This document shows, piece by piece, positions 23,250-31,884 of a DNA stretch of 64,000 bases. The stretch is from Paenibacillus zeisoli. Lineage in GTDB: Bacteria; Bacillota; Bacilli; Paenibacillales; Paenibacillaceae. Position 1 is the first letter of the stretch, and each line of letters begins with the position of its first letter. The notes under the pieces were generated by a model, which was given only the letters and a program-made list of their open reading frames with translations, was not told where the DNA came from and did not search any database. Where the stretch lies: the NCBI RefSeq assembly GCF_003994465.1, contig NZ_RZNX01000003.1:234-64233 (forward strand), given 5' to 3'. Both the position numbers and the translations under genes were made by a program.

Positions 23250-25442
23250 TTACCTGCCCTTATCTGGACGATGAATAATCATCATTCCTTCCACATGGCG
23301 TTTACTCATCACTTTCTTCTTCTTCCGGTTCTCTTTCGTCTCAAAGACAATGTCGAAATCGTAATCTTCAGGATACAGCTCCTCCTTGGAGATATACGGC
23401 TGCAGACGCTTATGGTTGATTCGCATCTTCTGCTTCTGAACCATGACACCTACGATTCCGTACCGATCCTGGGCTTCGCATACAATGCCCACTTTGCCTA
23501 GAGAGGTGACCTTAACCGCATCCCCAATTTCAAATGCTCTTCGGGCCGCAGCCGGCTTCTGTTCCGCTTGTGCATCATGCTCATCCTCTAAATCAGAATG
23601 TACGGCTGGATCACCGGGTGTCCCTTCCAGTCGTTCAGTTCTACAATCTAGTCGCTCAGTTCCGGCTTCCATCCTCTCTGTCTCTGCTTCTGTCCGTCCA
23701 GTTCCGGATTCCATTCCCTCGGCACCTGCTTCAGTCCGATCAGCTGCTGCTTCTATCCGCCCCGTTGCTGCGTCAGTTCGCCCAATCTCTGTCCCGGATG
23801 TGCTCCACGCTGGCTGGTCCCTAGAGCCGCCCTCCTCCTCACCTTCAAAATGCTGGATTTCAGATTCTTGCAGCTCGTCATTGTAAACCGGCTGTCTCTC
23901 CTCGTCTTCACGCACAGGCTGCTTATGAAGCAGTGCTCGTGATCTGTTAAGCACCGTACCGGGTATGCCCAGCTTCTCGGCTATCTCTATCGCATAGCTC
24001 TTCCCAGCCTGGCCAATGGTAAGCCGGTACAGCGGCTGCAGGGACACCGGATCAAATTCCATCCGGGCATTCTCGAAGCCCGGTGTTCTCGCTGCCAGTA
24101 CCTTAAGCTCATTGAAATGCGTGGTCACAAGTACAGAAGCCCCCTTCCCGCTCAGCTCTTCCAGAATGGCTGTAGAAAGTGCAATCCCTTCTCCGGGGTC
24201 CGTTCCCGCAGCCAGCTCGTCGATAAGTAGCAGCGTCCGCGAATCAGCTGCTCCAAGCATGTTCACCAGGCTTTGAATTTGGGCAGAGAATGTACTTAGA
24301 GACTGTTCAATACTTTGTCCGTCTCCAATCACGGCCATCACTCTGGAATATACGCCGAACATACTTCCGGGCAGCACCGGGACCAGCAGACCGGACTGTA
24401 CCATCAGCGTCAATAATCCCAAGGTCTTGAGCACCACCGTCTTGCCCCCCGTATTCGGCCCTGTAATAATCAGCGTCTTAAAGGTTCTGCCTATCTCAAT
24501 ATCCAGCGGAACCATGCTCTGAAGCAGCTTCGGATGCTTTGCGCCGAGCAGCCGGGTCTGCCCCTCTTCACTAAGCTGTACTGACTGCCCTCCTATGCTT
24601 ACGGCATGCCTGGCTCTTGCGAATATAAAGTCATAGGTTCCGGTAATCTTGATATTCATATAGATATCCTCTGCTCCCTGCTCCACCATTTCAGACAGCA
24701 TGCTGAGTACCTTGGCCTCTTCCCTGCTCTCATCGCCCTGCAGCAGTTCAAGCTCAGATTGCAGCCCTGATATCTCATAAGGTTCCACAAAAACAGTCTG
24801 GCCGCTCGTCGAATAATCCAGGACGCTCCCTTTAACCTGACGGTAATACTCCTTCTTCAGTGGAATGACATAGCGCCCATTCCTCACACTGACCAGACTT
24901 TCCTGCAGGATCGTCTGATACCTCGACATGATCCCCTGAATCTTCTTCTGAATTCGGTCCTTCACCGAATTCATGCGCTGTCTGGCCTTCGCCAGCTCCC
25001 GACTGGCCTCATCGGTTACCCGCCCGTGGCGGATACACCTGAGAATCTCGCTCTGCACAGCCGGAAGCTCACGCAGCGAAGCGGCATAAGAGCTTATCTC
25101 CGGAGCGAGTTCCCGCTTGCCGGCCATATACTTCCGCAGCTGGGTACAGCTGTGCAGGAAGGTATATACCGCCGTAAGGTCCTCTTCCCGGAACAGATAT
25201 CCTGTTCCGAGCAGGGACATGACCTGCTCAATTCCATCGAGAGATGGGAGCGGGATACTAGAACCCTTTTCAAGTATGAGCCTTGCCTCCAGTGTCTCCT
25301 GCATGGACCTTCTGATCACATGAATTTGATTCGTAGGCTGAAGGCTGCTGACCATCTCCCTGCCTGCGTAAGAGACGGCATACGTCATAATATCCTGTTT
25401 GATCTGGTCGTACTCCAGTGTGCTTAGTGTATACTGTTCCAT
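23250..25442 (-). CDS. MutS2-type ATPase lacking the Smr domain
   Basis: 730 residues. The MutS2 core and ATPase are complete: EPYEISGLQSEL, Walker A GPNTGGKT (328-335), Walker B LLLIDEL (405-410), GTDPGEG, STFSAQI and THFNELK. After about 510, instead of the usual coiled coil leading to a Smr nuclease, there is an acidic stretch and a degenerate 7-residue repeat rich in Arg, Thr, Glu, Ala and Gly (about 552-608). A KOW-like GDAVKVTSLGKVGIV segment and a Lys-rich end (KENRKKKKVMSK) follow. No LDLRG or HGKG Smr motifs are present. Normal MutS2 is about 780-790 residues and acts on stalled ribosomes or recombination intermediates. This may be a paralogue, with the full-length mutS2 elsewhere. 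AGGAGG is 8 bases before the ATG. Confidence 0.9.
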   Translation of the reverse strand: MEQYTLSTLEYDQIKQDIMTYAVSYAGREMVSSLQPTNQIHVIRRSMQETLEARLILEKGSSIPLPSLDGIEQVMSLLGTGYLFREEDLTAVYTFLHSCTQLRKYMAGKRELAPEISSYAASLRELPAVQSEILRCIRHGRVTDEASRELAKARQRMNSVKDRIQKKIQGIMSRYQTILQESLVSVRNGRYVIPLKKEYYRQVKGSVLDYSTSGQTVFVEPYEISGLQSELELLQGDESREEAKVLSMLSEMVEQGAEDIYMNIKITGTYDFIFARARHAVSIGGQSVQLSEEGQTRLLGAKHPKLLQSMVPLDIEIGRTFKTLIITGPNTGGKTVVLKTLGLLTLMVQSGLLVPVLPGSMFGVYSRVMAVIGDGQSIEQSLSTFSAQIQSLVNMLGAADSRTLLLIDELAAGTDPGEGIALSTAILEELSGKGASVLVTTHFNELKVLAARTPGFENARMEFDPVSLQPLYRLTIGQAGKSYAIEIAEKLGIPGTVLNRSRALLHKQPVREDEERQPVYNDELQESEIQHFEGEEEGGSRDQPAWSTSGTEIGRTDAATGRIEAAADRTEAGAEGMESGTGRTEAETERMEAGTERLDCRTERLEGTPGDPAVHSDLEDEHDAQAEQKPAAARRAFEIGDAVKVTSLGKVGIVCEAQDRYGIVGVMVQKQKMRINHKRLQPYISKEELYPEDYDFDIVFETKENRKKKKVMSKRHVEGMMIIHRPDKGR

Positions 25443-25463
25443 TGTTGAAACCTCCTAGAAATA

Positions 25464-25517
25464 TGATAAAAAAACAAAAAGAGGGCAAAGAATGTACGAT
25501 GTCATTCTTTGCCCTCT
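25464..25517 (-). terminator. Terminator or attenuator in the mutS2 leader
   Basis: AGAGGGCAAAGAATG (25480-25494) pairs perfectly over 15 bp with CATTCTTTGCCCTCT (25503-25517). On the minus strand it is followed by TTTTTGTTTTTTT. It ends only about 25 bp before the mutS2 start region, leaving no room for a usual promoter downstream. Confidence 0.85.
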
Positions 25518-25590
25518 AACATGGATTGAACCTTAGATCTACCTGCCGCTTATACTGCTTTCTATAGGAAAGCAGCTGGGCATCAGGCAT
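25516..25590 (-). CDS. Possible 24-residue leader peptide upstream of mutS2
   Basis: ATG 25590 with GGGGTG 9 bases upstream, 24 codons, stop TAG at 25518-25516. The encoded peptide starts MPDAQLLSYRKQ and is basic (Arg/Lys/Gln-rich) with a C-terminal Cys. The stop codon overlaps the first bases of the following terminator stem, so a ribosome finishing the peptide would cover the stem. No family known; the ORF is short enough to arise by chance. Confidence 0.45.
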   Translation of the reverse strand: MPDAQLLSYRKQYKRQVDLRFNPC

Positions 25591-25636
25591 CTTCAGTTCA
25601 CCCCATATATAACTGTCTAACTTCCCGCCGTAACAC

Positions 25637-25913
25637 AAAAAAACCGTGCTGAAAAACAGCACGGTGTGGTGTACATTGGAAATAAAACAGCAGGTAAGGC
25701 GCCGTTTGATGTACCGCGTGTTCTTAACTAAATCTCAGACCTCAGAAGGACAGAATCAAACAGGGCACCCGCTTAAATGCAGCAGCGCCAGTCGTCACCT
25801 TCGTATCAGCCTTATGAAATTTATTAGTTAAGAACGTTCACCAACATCAAGATTTCCCCTTACCGATTGAAATGTAAGAATTGAGCACGGGGTGTAAGTG
25901 CGGCTCAATCCTT
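25637..25913 (-). ncRNA. Probable structured non-coding RNA with pseudoknot potential
   Basis: A ~275-nt stretch with a promoter upstream and a strong terminator at its end (CCGTGCTG, A/T loop, CAGCACGG, then T7; 25637-25664). Two helices are unusually strong. H1 pairs GTTCTTAACTAA (plus-strand complement at 25824-25835) with TTAGTTAAGAAC (25720-25731), 12 bp perfect. H2 pairs GGTGCC-ct-GTTTGAT (25755-25769) with ATCAAACGGCGCC (25698-25710), 13 bp with one G-U pair. Their order in the transcript is H1-H2-H1-H2, so they cross and would form a pseudoknot or be alternatives. A 5' hairpin (ATTGAGC/GCTCAAT, 25880-25909) precedes them. I could not match it to RNase P, tmRNA, SRP, 6S, T-box or common riboswitches. 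Confidence 0.65.
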
Positions 25914-25919
25914 ACTATA

Positions 25920-25948
25920 ATTTAACAAATGACAGGCTCCTGCGTCAA
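25920..25948 (-). promoter_or_regulatory. Probable promoter of the structured RNA
   Basis: Minus strand TTGACG (25943-25948), 17-bp spacer, TTAAAT (25920-25925), starting 15 bp beyond the MATE stop codon. Confidence 0.55.
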
Positions 25949-25962
25949 CTAAGGAACCCTTT

Positions 25963-27375
25963 TCAGTTAAAACTTAGTCTCTCCTCATTAGAAGCAGGCT
26001 TTGCTGCCCTTAAGCTTTCACAGCGCTCGCGCTCCATCTCGGCTTCCTTATTCCGCAAATATTTGCGTCCCTTCCAGCGCAGCAGAGCCACAAATCCACG
26101 GAAATACTCGTCGATAATCATACATGCGTATATGGCAACAACGCCCCATCCGAGCGATACTCCGAACAAATAAGAACATCCGGTGGCAATAATCCACATG
26201 GAGATCAGCGAATTGTACATCACGAACCGGGTATCTCCAAGTGCACTCAGCGCATCGCCAATCGCCATATTCAGCATTTTGCCCGGCTGCAGCAGTAAGT
26301 TCATCCAGAGCAGCGACACCCCAATAGTAAGGATCTCCGGATCGGAGGTGAACAATCCAAGCAGGGCCCTGCCGCAGAGCAGCAAAATGAACGCATTCAT
26401 GGTAACCAGCGGCAGACCGAACTTCAGTGCGCGATAGGCGGATCTGTATGCTTCCTTCGTCTTGCCGCCTCCGAACAGGTGGGCAATCTGGATCTGCGCT
26501 GCAAGCGCGATCGAATACCCCAGCAGGAAGCAGAAAGACTCGAGCGTATTCATGTAGGTTCTTGCCGCCAGCACCTGTGTCCCCAGAATGGCCAGGAATG
26601 AGAAAATTGCCAGTTGGGAGAATACCCAGCAGCCCATATTCACGCCAAGCGGCCATCCGATCTGCATAATTTCCCTGAACAGCTTGCGGTCAAAGATACG
26701 CATATCCGACCAGACGATGGTACGCTGAAACGTTCCGATAAAAATAAACAGAAGCACGAGTGTGGCAATCAGCCGGCTGACCAAGGTAGAGATAGCTACC
26801 CCGGCGAGTCCCCACTGCGGGAACCCGATCGCGCCGAAGATAAAGCCATAATTCATAATAATATGAATGATGTTCATTCCGACCGCTGTATACATGGGTC
26901 CCTGCGTATTCCCGGTATTCCGGATCGCAGTGCTGAGTGTGGACATGATGGCCGTCAGGATCAACCCGCCTCCCACGACAGAGATATACGTTCTCGCGAG
27001 CGGCAGCAGTTCATCCGGCATCTGAAGCATTTGCGCGATAGGTCCAGGAACGGTAATCAGGAGTACGCTTAACAAGGCTCCAATTAGAGCCGTGACTTTC
27101 AGTGAGATGATGGCTACGGTTCTTGCATCCTCTTCTCTCTGCGAGCCCAGCTTCTGGGCAATCAGAATCCCCGCACCGCCTGCAACGGTAGCAAAAAGTG
27201 TGGTTAGCGCGTTGAAGAGCTGATTGGAAAAGCCCACGACCGCAACAGCATCGTCTGAAATCCGGCTGACCATCAAGGTATCTACCGCACCGAGCAGAAA
27301 TTGCAGAAACAATTCAATAAAAATAGGCCAAGACAGCGCCCATAGAGTAAACTTATCTTTTTCCAAGCTGCTCAC
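25963..27375 (-). CDS. MATE-family efflux transporter
   Basis: 470 residues with about 12 membrane segments. FIELFLQFLLGAVDTLMVSRISDDAVAVVGFSNQ is the typical MATE N terminus and VVAIYACMIIDEYFRGFVALLRW the end of the second half. Exports drugs or metabolites in exchange for Na+ or H+. GTG start with GGAAGGTG 8 bases upstream. Divergent from the araC-type gene, separated by 131 bp. Substrate unknown. Confidence 0.93.
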   Translation of the reverse strand: MSSLEKDKFTLWALSWPIFIELFLQFLLGAVDTLMVSRISDDAVAVVGFSNQLFNALTTLFATVAGGAGILIAQKLGSQREEDARTVAIISLKVTALIGALLSVLLITVPGPIAQMLQMPDELLPLARTYISVVGGGLILTAIMSTLSTAIRNTGNTQGPMYTAVGMNIIHIIMNYGFIFGAIGFPQWGLAGVAISTLVSRLIATLVLLFIFIGTFQRTIVWSDMRIFDRKLFREIMQIGWPLGVNMGCWVFSQLAIFSFLAILGTQVLAARTYMNTLESFCFLLGYSIALAAQIQIAHLFGGGKTKEAYRSAYRALKFGLPLVTMNAFILLLCGRALLGLFTSDPEILTIGVSLLWMNLLLQPGKMLNMAIGDALSALGDTRFVMYNSLISMWIIATGCSYLFGVSLGWGVVAIYACMIIDEYFRGFVALLRWKGRKYLRNKEAEMERERCESLRAAKPASNEERLSFN

Positions 27376-27506
27376 GGTTATAACACCTTCCCAAGTAACA
27401 ATGTTTATGTAAACAAATTATAGATGGTATACTGGGATGGAAGTATCAGTATTTGAACTCAAACTTTAAAAATTCCAACCTGAATTCATACCTCGAGGTG
27501 AAGCCT

Positions 27507-28391
27507 ATGCCGCTGCTGCAATTCTCTATCCCCCCACTGCCCTATTTCATCGTTAGCGGATTAGCCGAGGTCTCCTGCGGAAGCAAGCATCCTGCGAGAA
27601 GGAATATTGGCGTGTTCGATCTGCTCGTTGTCATGAAAGGGGCTCTATATATTGGCGAAGAAGACCGGCACTATGAAGTAAGAGAAGGGCACTCACTCAT
27701 TCTCCGTCCTGACGCTTATCACTATCCTACCTTTGCATGCAGGGAGGAAACTTCTTACTACTGGCTGCATTTTCATACCCAGGGAGATTGGCATCCTGCT
27801 GATGAGCATGAATCGGGGCCTTCATACCACCGGGATGCTGCGATAGAAGCACCAACGTTTCTGCCAGCCTATTCTGTTACACCCTTTATGATCCGGGTTC
27901 CTCAGTATACCCCCCTGCTGCAGCCAGACAAGTTCTATAACATTGTTCAGGAGCTCACCTTGATGAACCAGAGCATTCACCTGCCGGGAGCACGGCTGCG
28001 TCAGCAGGCTCTGTTCCAGGAAGTGATTCAGCAGCTGTCCGATACGCTGACGACCGATGCCCCTTCTCCCCAGACCGCTTGTGCAGAGCGTGCTGCTGCC
28101 TATCTCAGGACTCATTATCAGATGGAAGTGACAGCCAAAGCACTCGGGGAACATTTGAACTTTCACCCTGTGTATATCGCCCGCTGTATGCAAAAGGTAT
28201 TCGGCTGCTCGCCTGCGGCTTACTTACTGAAGTACCGGATCGCCCGGGCCAAGCTGCTGCTGCTGCAGACCGATCTGTCCATTACCCGGATTTCAGAAGA
28301 GGTGGGATTTAATCACCCTGCCTATTTCACCTCTTCTTTCGCCAAGCAGGAGGGGCTGTCCCCGCGAAAATTCAGACAGCGTTTCTCTTAA
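27507..28391 (+). CDS. AraC-family transcriptional regulator
   Basis: 294 residues. N-terminal cupin-like sensing domain (GEEDRHYEVREGHSLILRPDAYH; HFHTQGDWHP) and C-terminal double helix-turn-helix (about 190-290) with LGEHLNFHPVYIARCMQKVFG and RISEEVGFNHPAYFTSSFAKQEG. Start ATG 27507 has GAGGTG 7 bases upstream; an ATG 18 codons earlier has none. Faces away from the MATE gene, which may be its target. Ligand unknown. Confidence 0.9.
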   Translation: MPLLQFSIPPLPYFIVSGLAEVSCGSKHPARRNIGVFDLLVVMKGALYIGEEDRHYEVREGHSLILRPDAYHYPTFACREETSYYWLHFHTQGDWHPADEHESGPSYHRDAAIEAPTFLPAYSVTPFMIRVPQYTPLLQPDKFYNIVQELTLMNQSIHLPGARLRQQALFQEVIQQLSDTLTTDAPSPQTACAERAAAYLRTHYQMEVTAKALGEHLNFHPVYIARCMQKVFGCSPAAYLLKYRIARAKLLLLQTDLSITRISEEVGFNHPAYFTSSFAKQEGLSPRKFRQRFS

Positions 28392-28611
28392 TTACAGGTC
28401 TTTTAATTAGAGACTTGGTGATATCGCATTCTAAATACTTTTATTTTCCAAACCTTTACAATTGAGAATTGAACGTCACGCGAAATGCAGATTCGCCCTG
28501 CACGGGGTAATAATATATATCCCTCTTGGGCAGGCTCTTACCTGGAAACTTTGCGTCAACTCTATACGTAATACTGATTGAAATCTATTAATTGTAAGGT
28601 GGTGAACCTGG

Positions 28612-29022
28612 ATGAAGCACTGCCTATTCCGAAAAATGGTCCTTCTACTTCTGCCAATGCTCTGTGCAGGTGCGCTTTATCTCACACCATCCGCCCATGC
28701 CGGATATTTCAATGACCTGTTCGATGGGGTCCAAGAGATGTCCGAGCTTCCTGGCGAAGTCAATAAATTGAAAGAAGAATACAAAAGCACAGTGAGCAAG
28801 CTTGAGGAAGCTCAAGGGACAATGGAATCCTACCGTCAGCAGAACGAAGCGCTCATTCAGCAGAACAAGAAGCTGACCGAGACCGTACAATCTCTCATGG
28901 ACGCAGAAGCTGACCGCCAGGCCAGCTCCAAGCGGATTCGGGTCCTGTTAATAACCGGAGCCGCGCTGCTAGCCGGATACTTCATCCTGCTGCGGGTACT
29001 ACGCGTTGTCCTGCGGCGCTAA
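28612..29022 (+). CDS. Secreted or membrane coiled-coil protein of unknown function
   Basis: 136 residues. Signal peptide (KMVLLLLPMLCAGALYLTPSAHA, cleavage after AHA), a coiled coil (about 45-95, KLKEEYKSTVSKLEEAQ... ending NKKLTETVQSL) and a C-terminal membrane segment (about 110-130) ending in Arg-rich residues. The topology is an extracytoplasmic coiled coil held at the membrane by its C terminus. AAGGTGGTG lies before ATG. Followed 60 bp later by the AIM24-family gene, likely one operon. Confidence 0.75.
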   Translation: MKHCLFRKMVLLLLPMLCAGALYLTPSAHAGYFNDLFDGVQEMSELPGEVNKLKEEYKSTVSKLEEAQGTMESYRQQNEALIQQNKKLTETVQSLMDAEADRQASSKRIRVLLITGAALLAGYFILLRVLRVVLRR

Positions 29023-29082
29023 GCGCGCTGAACTTGGGCCGTACTGCTGTAATTCACTTTAGACGAAGGAAGGAGACCCTCC

Positions 29083-29787
29083 ATGCAGCTGATCCACGAG
29101 ACTGAATCAAGCCACATCGGTGGACAAGCGGTCCGCTTCCTGCTTGAGGAGAATGAGAAGATTCACGTCCTCCACCCCCAGCAGATTATTGCCTTCAAGG
29201 GTCTGCCCGGCAACCGGAGCGACCGGCTGATGAATATAAAGGGGATGTACAGGAAGAAGAAGCTGATCCAGGCCGATCTGAAAGGCAGCTGCGAATTTGT
29301 AGCTGCTCTTCCTGCATCCTACAGTATGAAGCCGATTGAGCTGTCCCCTGAGAGCGATTTGCTGTATGATTTTCGCCATCTCTTTTTTTACACCGAGGGG
29401 GTAACGATGCAGACCCGGATCTTGAACATGAAGAATATGCTAATCACCCGGGACGCCGTGAAGATGAAATTCTCGGGCAGCGGACAGATCGGCATTCTGA
29501 CCGAAGGACAGGTATGCGAGGTGGCTCTGGACCCGGAGGAGCCGCTGTATGTCGATGCCGGAAGCGTGGTGGCATACCCGGAGAATGCGAGGATGGAGCT
29601 ATCGGTATACGGGAATCATCTGGCCAGTCAGCACATGAGCTACCAGTGGAAGATGACAGGTTCAGGGAAGGTCATTCTTCAGGCAGGTCGCCAAAGCCAT
29701 CGGCTGGAACAGGATCTGGGCAGTGACGGCATCGTCAAGCGCTTCCTTCGTGAGGTTATTCCCTTTGGGGGCGTATTTATCAAATAA
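29083..29787 (+). CDS. AIM24-family protein
   Basis: 234 residues, beta-rich, with the AIM24/TIGR00266-like features: an N-terminal GGQAVRFLLEENEKIHV segment, TEGVTMQTRIL, and GSGQIGILTEGQVCEVALDPEEPLYVDAGSVVAYPENARMELS. The family folds as a double-stranded beta-helix-like repeat; its role in bacteria is unclear. GGAAGGAGACC precedes the ATG. Pairs with the upstream coiled-coil membrane protein, suggesting a membrane-associated job. Confidence 0.82.
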   Translation: MQLIHETESSHIGGQAVRFLLEENEKIHVLHPQQIIAFKGLPGNRSDRLMNIKGMYRKKKLIQADLKGSCEFVAALPASYSMKPIELSPESDLLYDFRHLFFYTEGVTMQTRILNMKNMLITRDAVKMKFSGSGQIGILTEGQVCEVALDPEEPLYVDAGSVVAYPENARMELSVYGNHLASQHMSYQWKMTGSGKVILQAGRQSHRLEQDLGSDGIVKRFLREVIPFGGVFIK

Positions 29788-29819
29788 AAGGTTGAAATTG
29801 GTATCCGTAATAATTCGTC

Positions 29820-29850
29820 TTGACTCTCCTCTTAGGGAAGACCTTAAGCT
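29820..29850 (+). promoter_or_regulatory. MerR-type promoter with 19-bp spacer
   Basis: TTGACT (29820-29825), spacer of exactly 19 bp containing the partial dyad CTCCTCTTAGGGAAGACC, then TAAGCT (29845-29850). Overlong spacers with a central dyad are the hallmark of promoters activated by MerR proteins; the MerR gene follows 25 bp later. Confidence 0.75.
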
Positions 29851-29875
29851 GTGGAAAGTAAGGGAGGAATGAGCC

Positions 29876-30628
29876 ATGCTGCACACGGTAAAAGAAGTGT
29901 CAGAACTATCCAATGTTACTATCAAGACACTTCATCATTATCACAAGATCGGTCTCCTCTTGCCGTACAAGGTAAGCGAAGCTGGATACCGGCTGTATGG
30001 AACGAAAGAGTTGGAACGTTTGCAAGAGATTTTATTTTACAGGGAGCTGGATTTCCCCTTAGATCAAATTAAGGAACTGATCGAACATCATTCGGATCGG
30101 CTATCCATTCTTTCGCAGCAAGAGGAGCTGCTTCTTAGCCGCAAATATAGGCTGGAGACCCTCATTCAAACCTTACGTAAATCCATTACAAGTATGAAGG
30201 AAGGGACAACTATGGATAATAGTGAAATTTTCAAGGGTTTTGAGAACGAGGAAGAATGGAACAAAGCACTGTCCGAGCAAAATCAATATTTAAATGAATC
30301 TTATGGCATGGAACCTTTTGAGGTAGCCCCTGCGGATATTCAGGAGATGAATGAACAAGCGAGTGAAGCTATTGGCTTCATGAATGAAATGGCAAGTTCG
30401 TTAAGGGATGGGATACAACATAACGATCAGAGAATAATTGACTTGATTCAAGGCCACCTAGAGTTCCTAAATACGCATGGGCATACCTTATCGGCAAAAG
30501 ACTTTGCAGATCAGACTCGATTTTTTCTAATTGATGACTTTCATCTTAAGATGCTTGAAGATCAGCAGACCGGATTGGCTTATTATCTCTCAGCCGCCGC
30601 CGAGTCTTTCGCAGCCATGAAGCAGTAA
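29876..30628 (+). CDS. MerR-family regulator with TipAS domain
   Basis: 250 residues. MerR winged helix (1-70; VSELSNVTIKTLHHYHKIGLL, GYRLYGTKELERLQEI), linking helix, then an all-helical TipAS-like domain (about 125-245) as in TipA/Mta/SkgA. These bind thiopeptide or other antibiotics and activate resistance genes. GGGAGGAATG lies before the ATG. It seems to activate its own promoter; no exporter follows, a terminator does. Confidence 0.9.
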   Translation: MLHTVKEVSELSNVTIKTLHHYHKIGLLLPYKVSEAGYRLYGTKELERLQEILFYRELDFPLDQIKELIEHHSDRLSILSQQEELLLSRKYRLETLIQTLRKSITSMKEGTTMDNSEIFKGFENEEEWNKALSEQNQYLNESYGMEPFEVAPADIQEMNEQASEAIGFMNEMASSLRDGIQHNDQRIIDLIQGHLEFLNTHGHTLSAKDFADQTRFFLIDDFHLKMLEDQQTGLAYYLSAAAESFAAMKQ

Positions 30629-30659
30629 AACTGCTGATAACTGAACATTTATGCACAAT

Positions 30660-30688
30660 AAGAGCCGAAGATCCTCTCTCCGGCTCTT
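30660..30688. terminator. Bidirectional terminator
   Basis: AAGAGCCG (30660-30667) and CGGCTCTT (30681-30688) between convergent genes. Confidence 0.7.
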
Positions 30689-30702
30689 ACCATTTGCCAC
30701 CC

Positions 30703-31821
30703 TTATCGGCTGCGCTTCTTCCCGGCATTGATGCTGTCCGCATCAAGCCCCTTCCAGATATTTGGAATCTCCACGTCTTCAGGGTGCTCGAACACCAGGA
30801 ACGCAGAAGGCAGATACCGCTCCCCATATTGGGAAGATGGCCTATTCAAGATTTCATTGTCCTTAACAAGGACCGAGGATGATCCTCCATCCAGATTCGC
30901 CGCAATCACCGCGCCATGCTCCAGCATAATCTGCTGCACATCGTAGAGATTGGCTCCGATGCTGTAGCCCGGCTGACGGCCGTCGATAACCACGAAGATA
31001 ATCGCGCCGTCCTTCCGCTGTCCCATGGCTGTTCTCGGGGCAAGCCCCCAGCCCTGTGCCGCGTTCTTGATCAGGCCCTTTCCGTTGACAATAATCCGGG
31101 GCTGGAAGGTCACAGCCTCCTGAAGTCCGAGTCTGGAAAGCTCTTTTAACGTATAATTGCCCGCAATCATCTTGCCCTGCTTGTCAATGCCCACAATCTG
31201 AGTGGAGGCACTGCCGTTCCCGTTATAGTACAGCTTGCCTTCGGCAATCACGACACCGATCGGCTTAAAGCCATTGCCTTTCCCGTTCGGATCGACGAAT
31301 CCTCCGCCGTTGACTCCAGCTATGGCGCCAGTGCGCTTCACCATACTGGACACCTTCTCCCCGGAGCCGGCCTTGCCGGGCACGCCCAGTCTGATTTTGG
31401 TGGGATCATTGACGATCATGACGTAACCTCTGTAGCCGCTCCCTGATATATTCTCGATCTCCACAAGCGGTTTATTCTTCTGCTCGGCAGTACGGTCAAT
31501 CACATGAGTATCTCTTTCATCCCCCATCTCCTTGAAACGGGCATTATACTCAGCCACACGTCTCTTCATTTCATCTTCGCCAATAATATATTGTGCCCAG
31601 CTTCTGTGCTGTGTTGTGATTAACGTATCTGCGATCAGGTACCTGAGATTCTGAGCCGATGGGGCCCAGTAGAGCCAGCAACCTGCAGCAACAAGCAGCA
31701 GTAAGACAACCAGACACACTCTGGAAAGCACATATAGGAAACCCTTCTTTTTCTTCCGCTTTCCCCGTGTCTTCTTCTGATTGCGAACCGTTGACCGGCT
31801 GGGTAATGTTCTTGGTTCCAC
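30703..31821 (-). CDS. Phosphodiester glycosidase family protein, membrane-anchored
   Basis: 372 residues. Basic N terminus (KKTRGKRKKKKG), one membrane segment (about 29-50), extracytoplasmic NAGPA-type domain with AIAGVNGGGFVDPNGKG, LAPRTAMGQRKDG and AANLDGGSSS. The family includes the human N-acetylglucosamine-1-phosphodiester glycosidase domain and bacterial wall- or exopolysaccharide-related proteins. GTG start, AAGGAAGAGG upstream. An ECF-sigma-type promoter lies 64-92 bp upstream, fitting a cell-envelope stress role. Confidence 0.88.
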   Translation of the reverse strand: MEPRTLPSRSTVRNQKKTRGKRKKKKGFLYVLSRVCLVVLLLLVAAGCWLYWAPSAQNLRYLIADTLITTQHRSWAQYIIGEDEMKRRVAEYNARFKEMGDERDTHVIDRTAEQKNKPLVEIENISGSGYRGYVMIVNDPTKIRLGVPGKAGSGEKVSSMVKRTGAIAGVNGGGFVDPNGKGNGFKPIGVVIAEGKLYYNGNGSASTQIVGIDKQGKMIAGNYTLKELSRLGLQEAVTFQPRIIVNGKGLIKNAAQGWGLAPRTAMGQRKDGAIIFVVIDGRQPGYSIGANLYDVQQIMLEHGAVIAANLDGGSSSVLVKDNEILNRPSSQYGERYLPSAFLVFEHPEDVEIPNIWKGLDADSINAGKKRSR

Positions 31822-31884
31822 TACAACCTCTTCCTTCCCGTTCTTTCTAATCTACTTTAGTTCAATCCATCTATTTCTCCATAA

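Noticed and set aside
22946-23278. Plus-strand frame of 110 codons over the end of the reductase gene and the 9-bp repeat
   Set aside because: It overlaps the reductase in another frame, crosses its terminator and has no ribosome binding site.
25700-25722. T-box-like GATGTACCGCG on the plus strand
   Set aside because: It lacks the full GGTGGNACCGCG motif, has no following terminator on that strand and no plus-strand gene downstream.
25720-25835. Strings resembling RNase P RNA (GTTCTTAAC; AGAAGGACAGAAT on the plus strand)
   Set aside because: The universal GAGGAAAGTCC core and the rest of the conserved regions are absent, and the region is too short; only short look-alike words are present.
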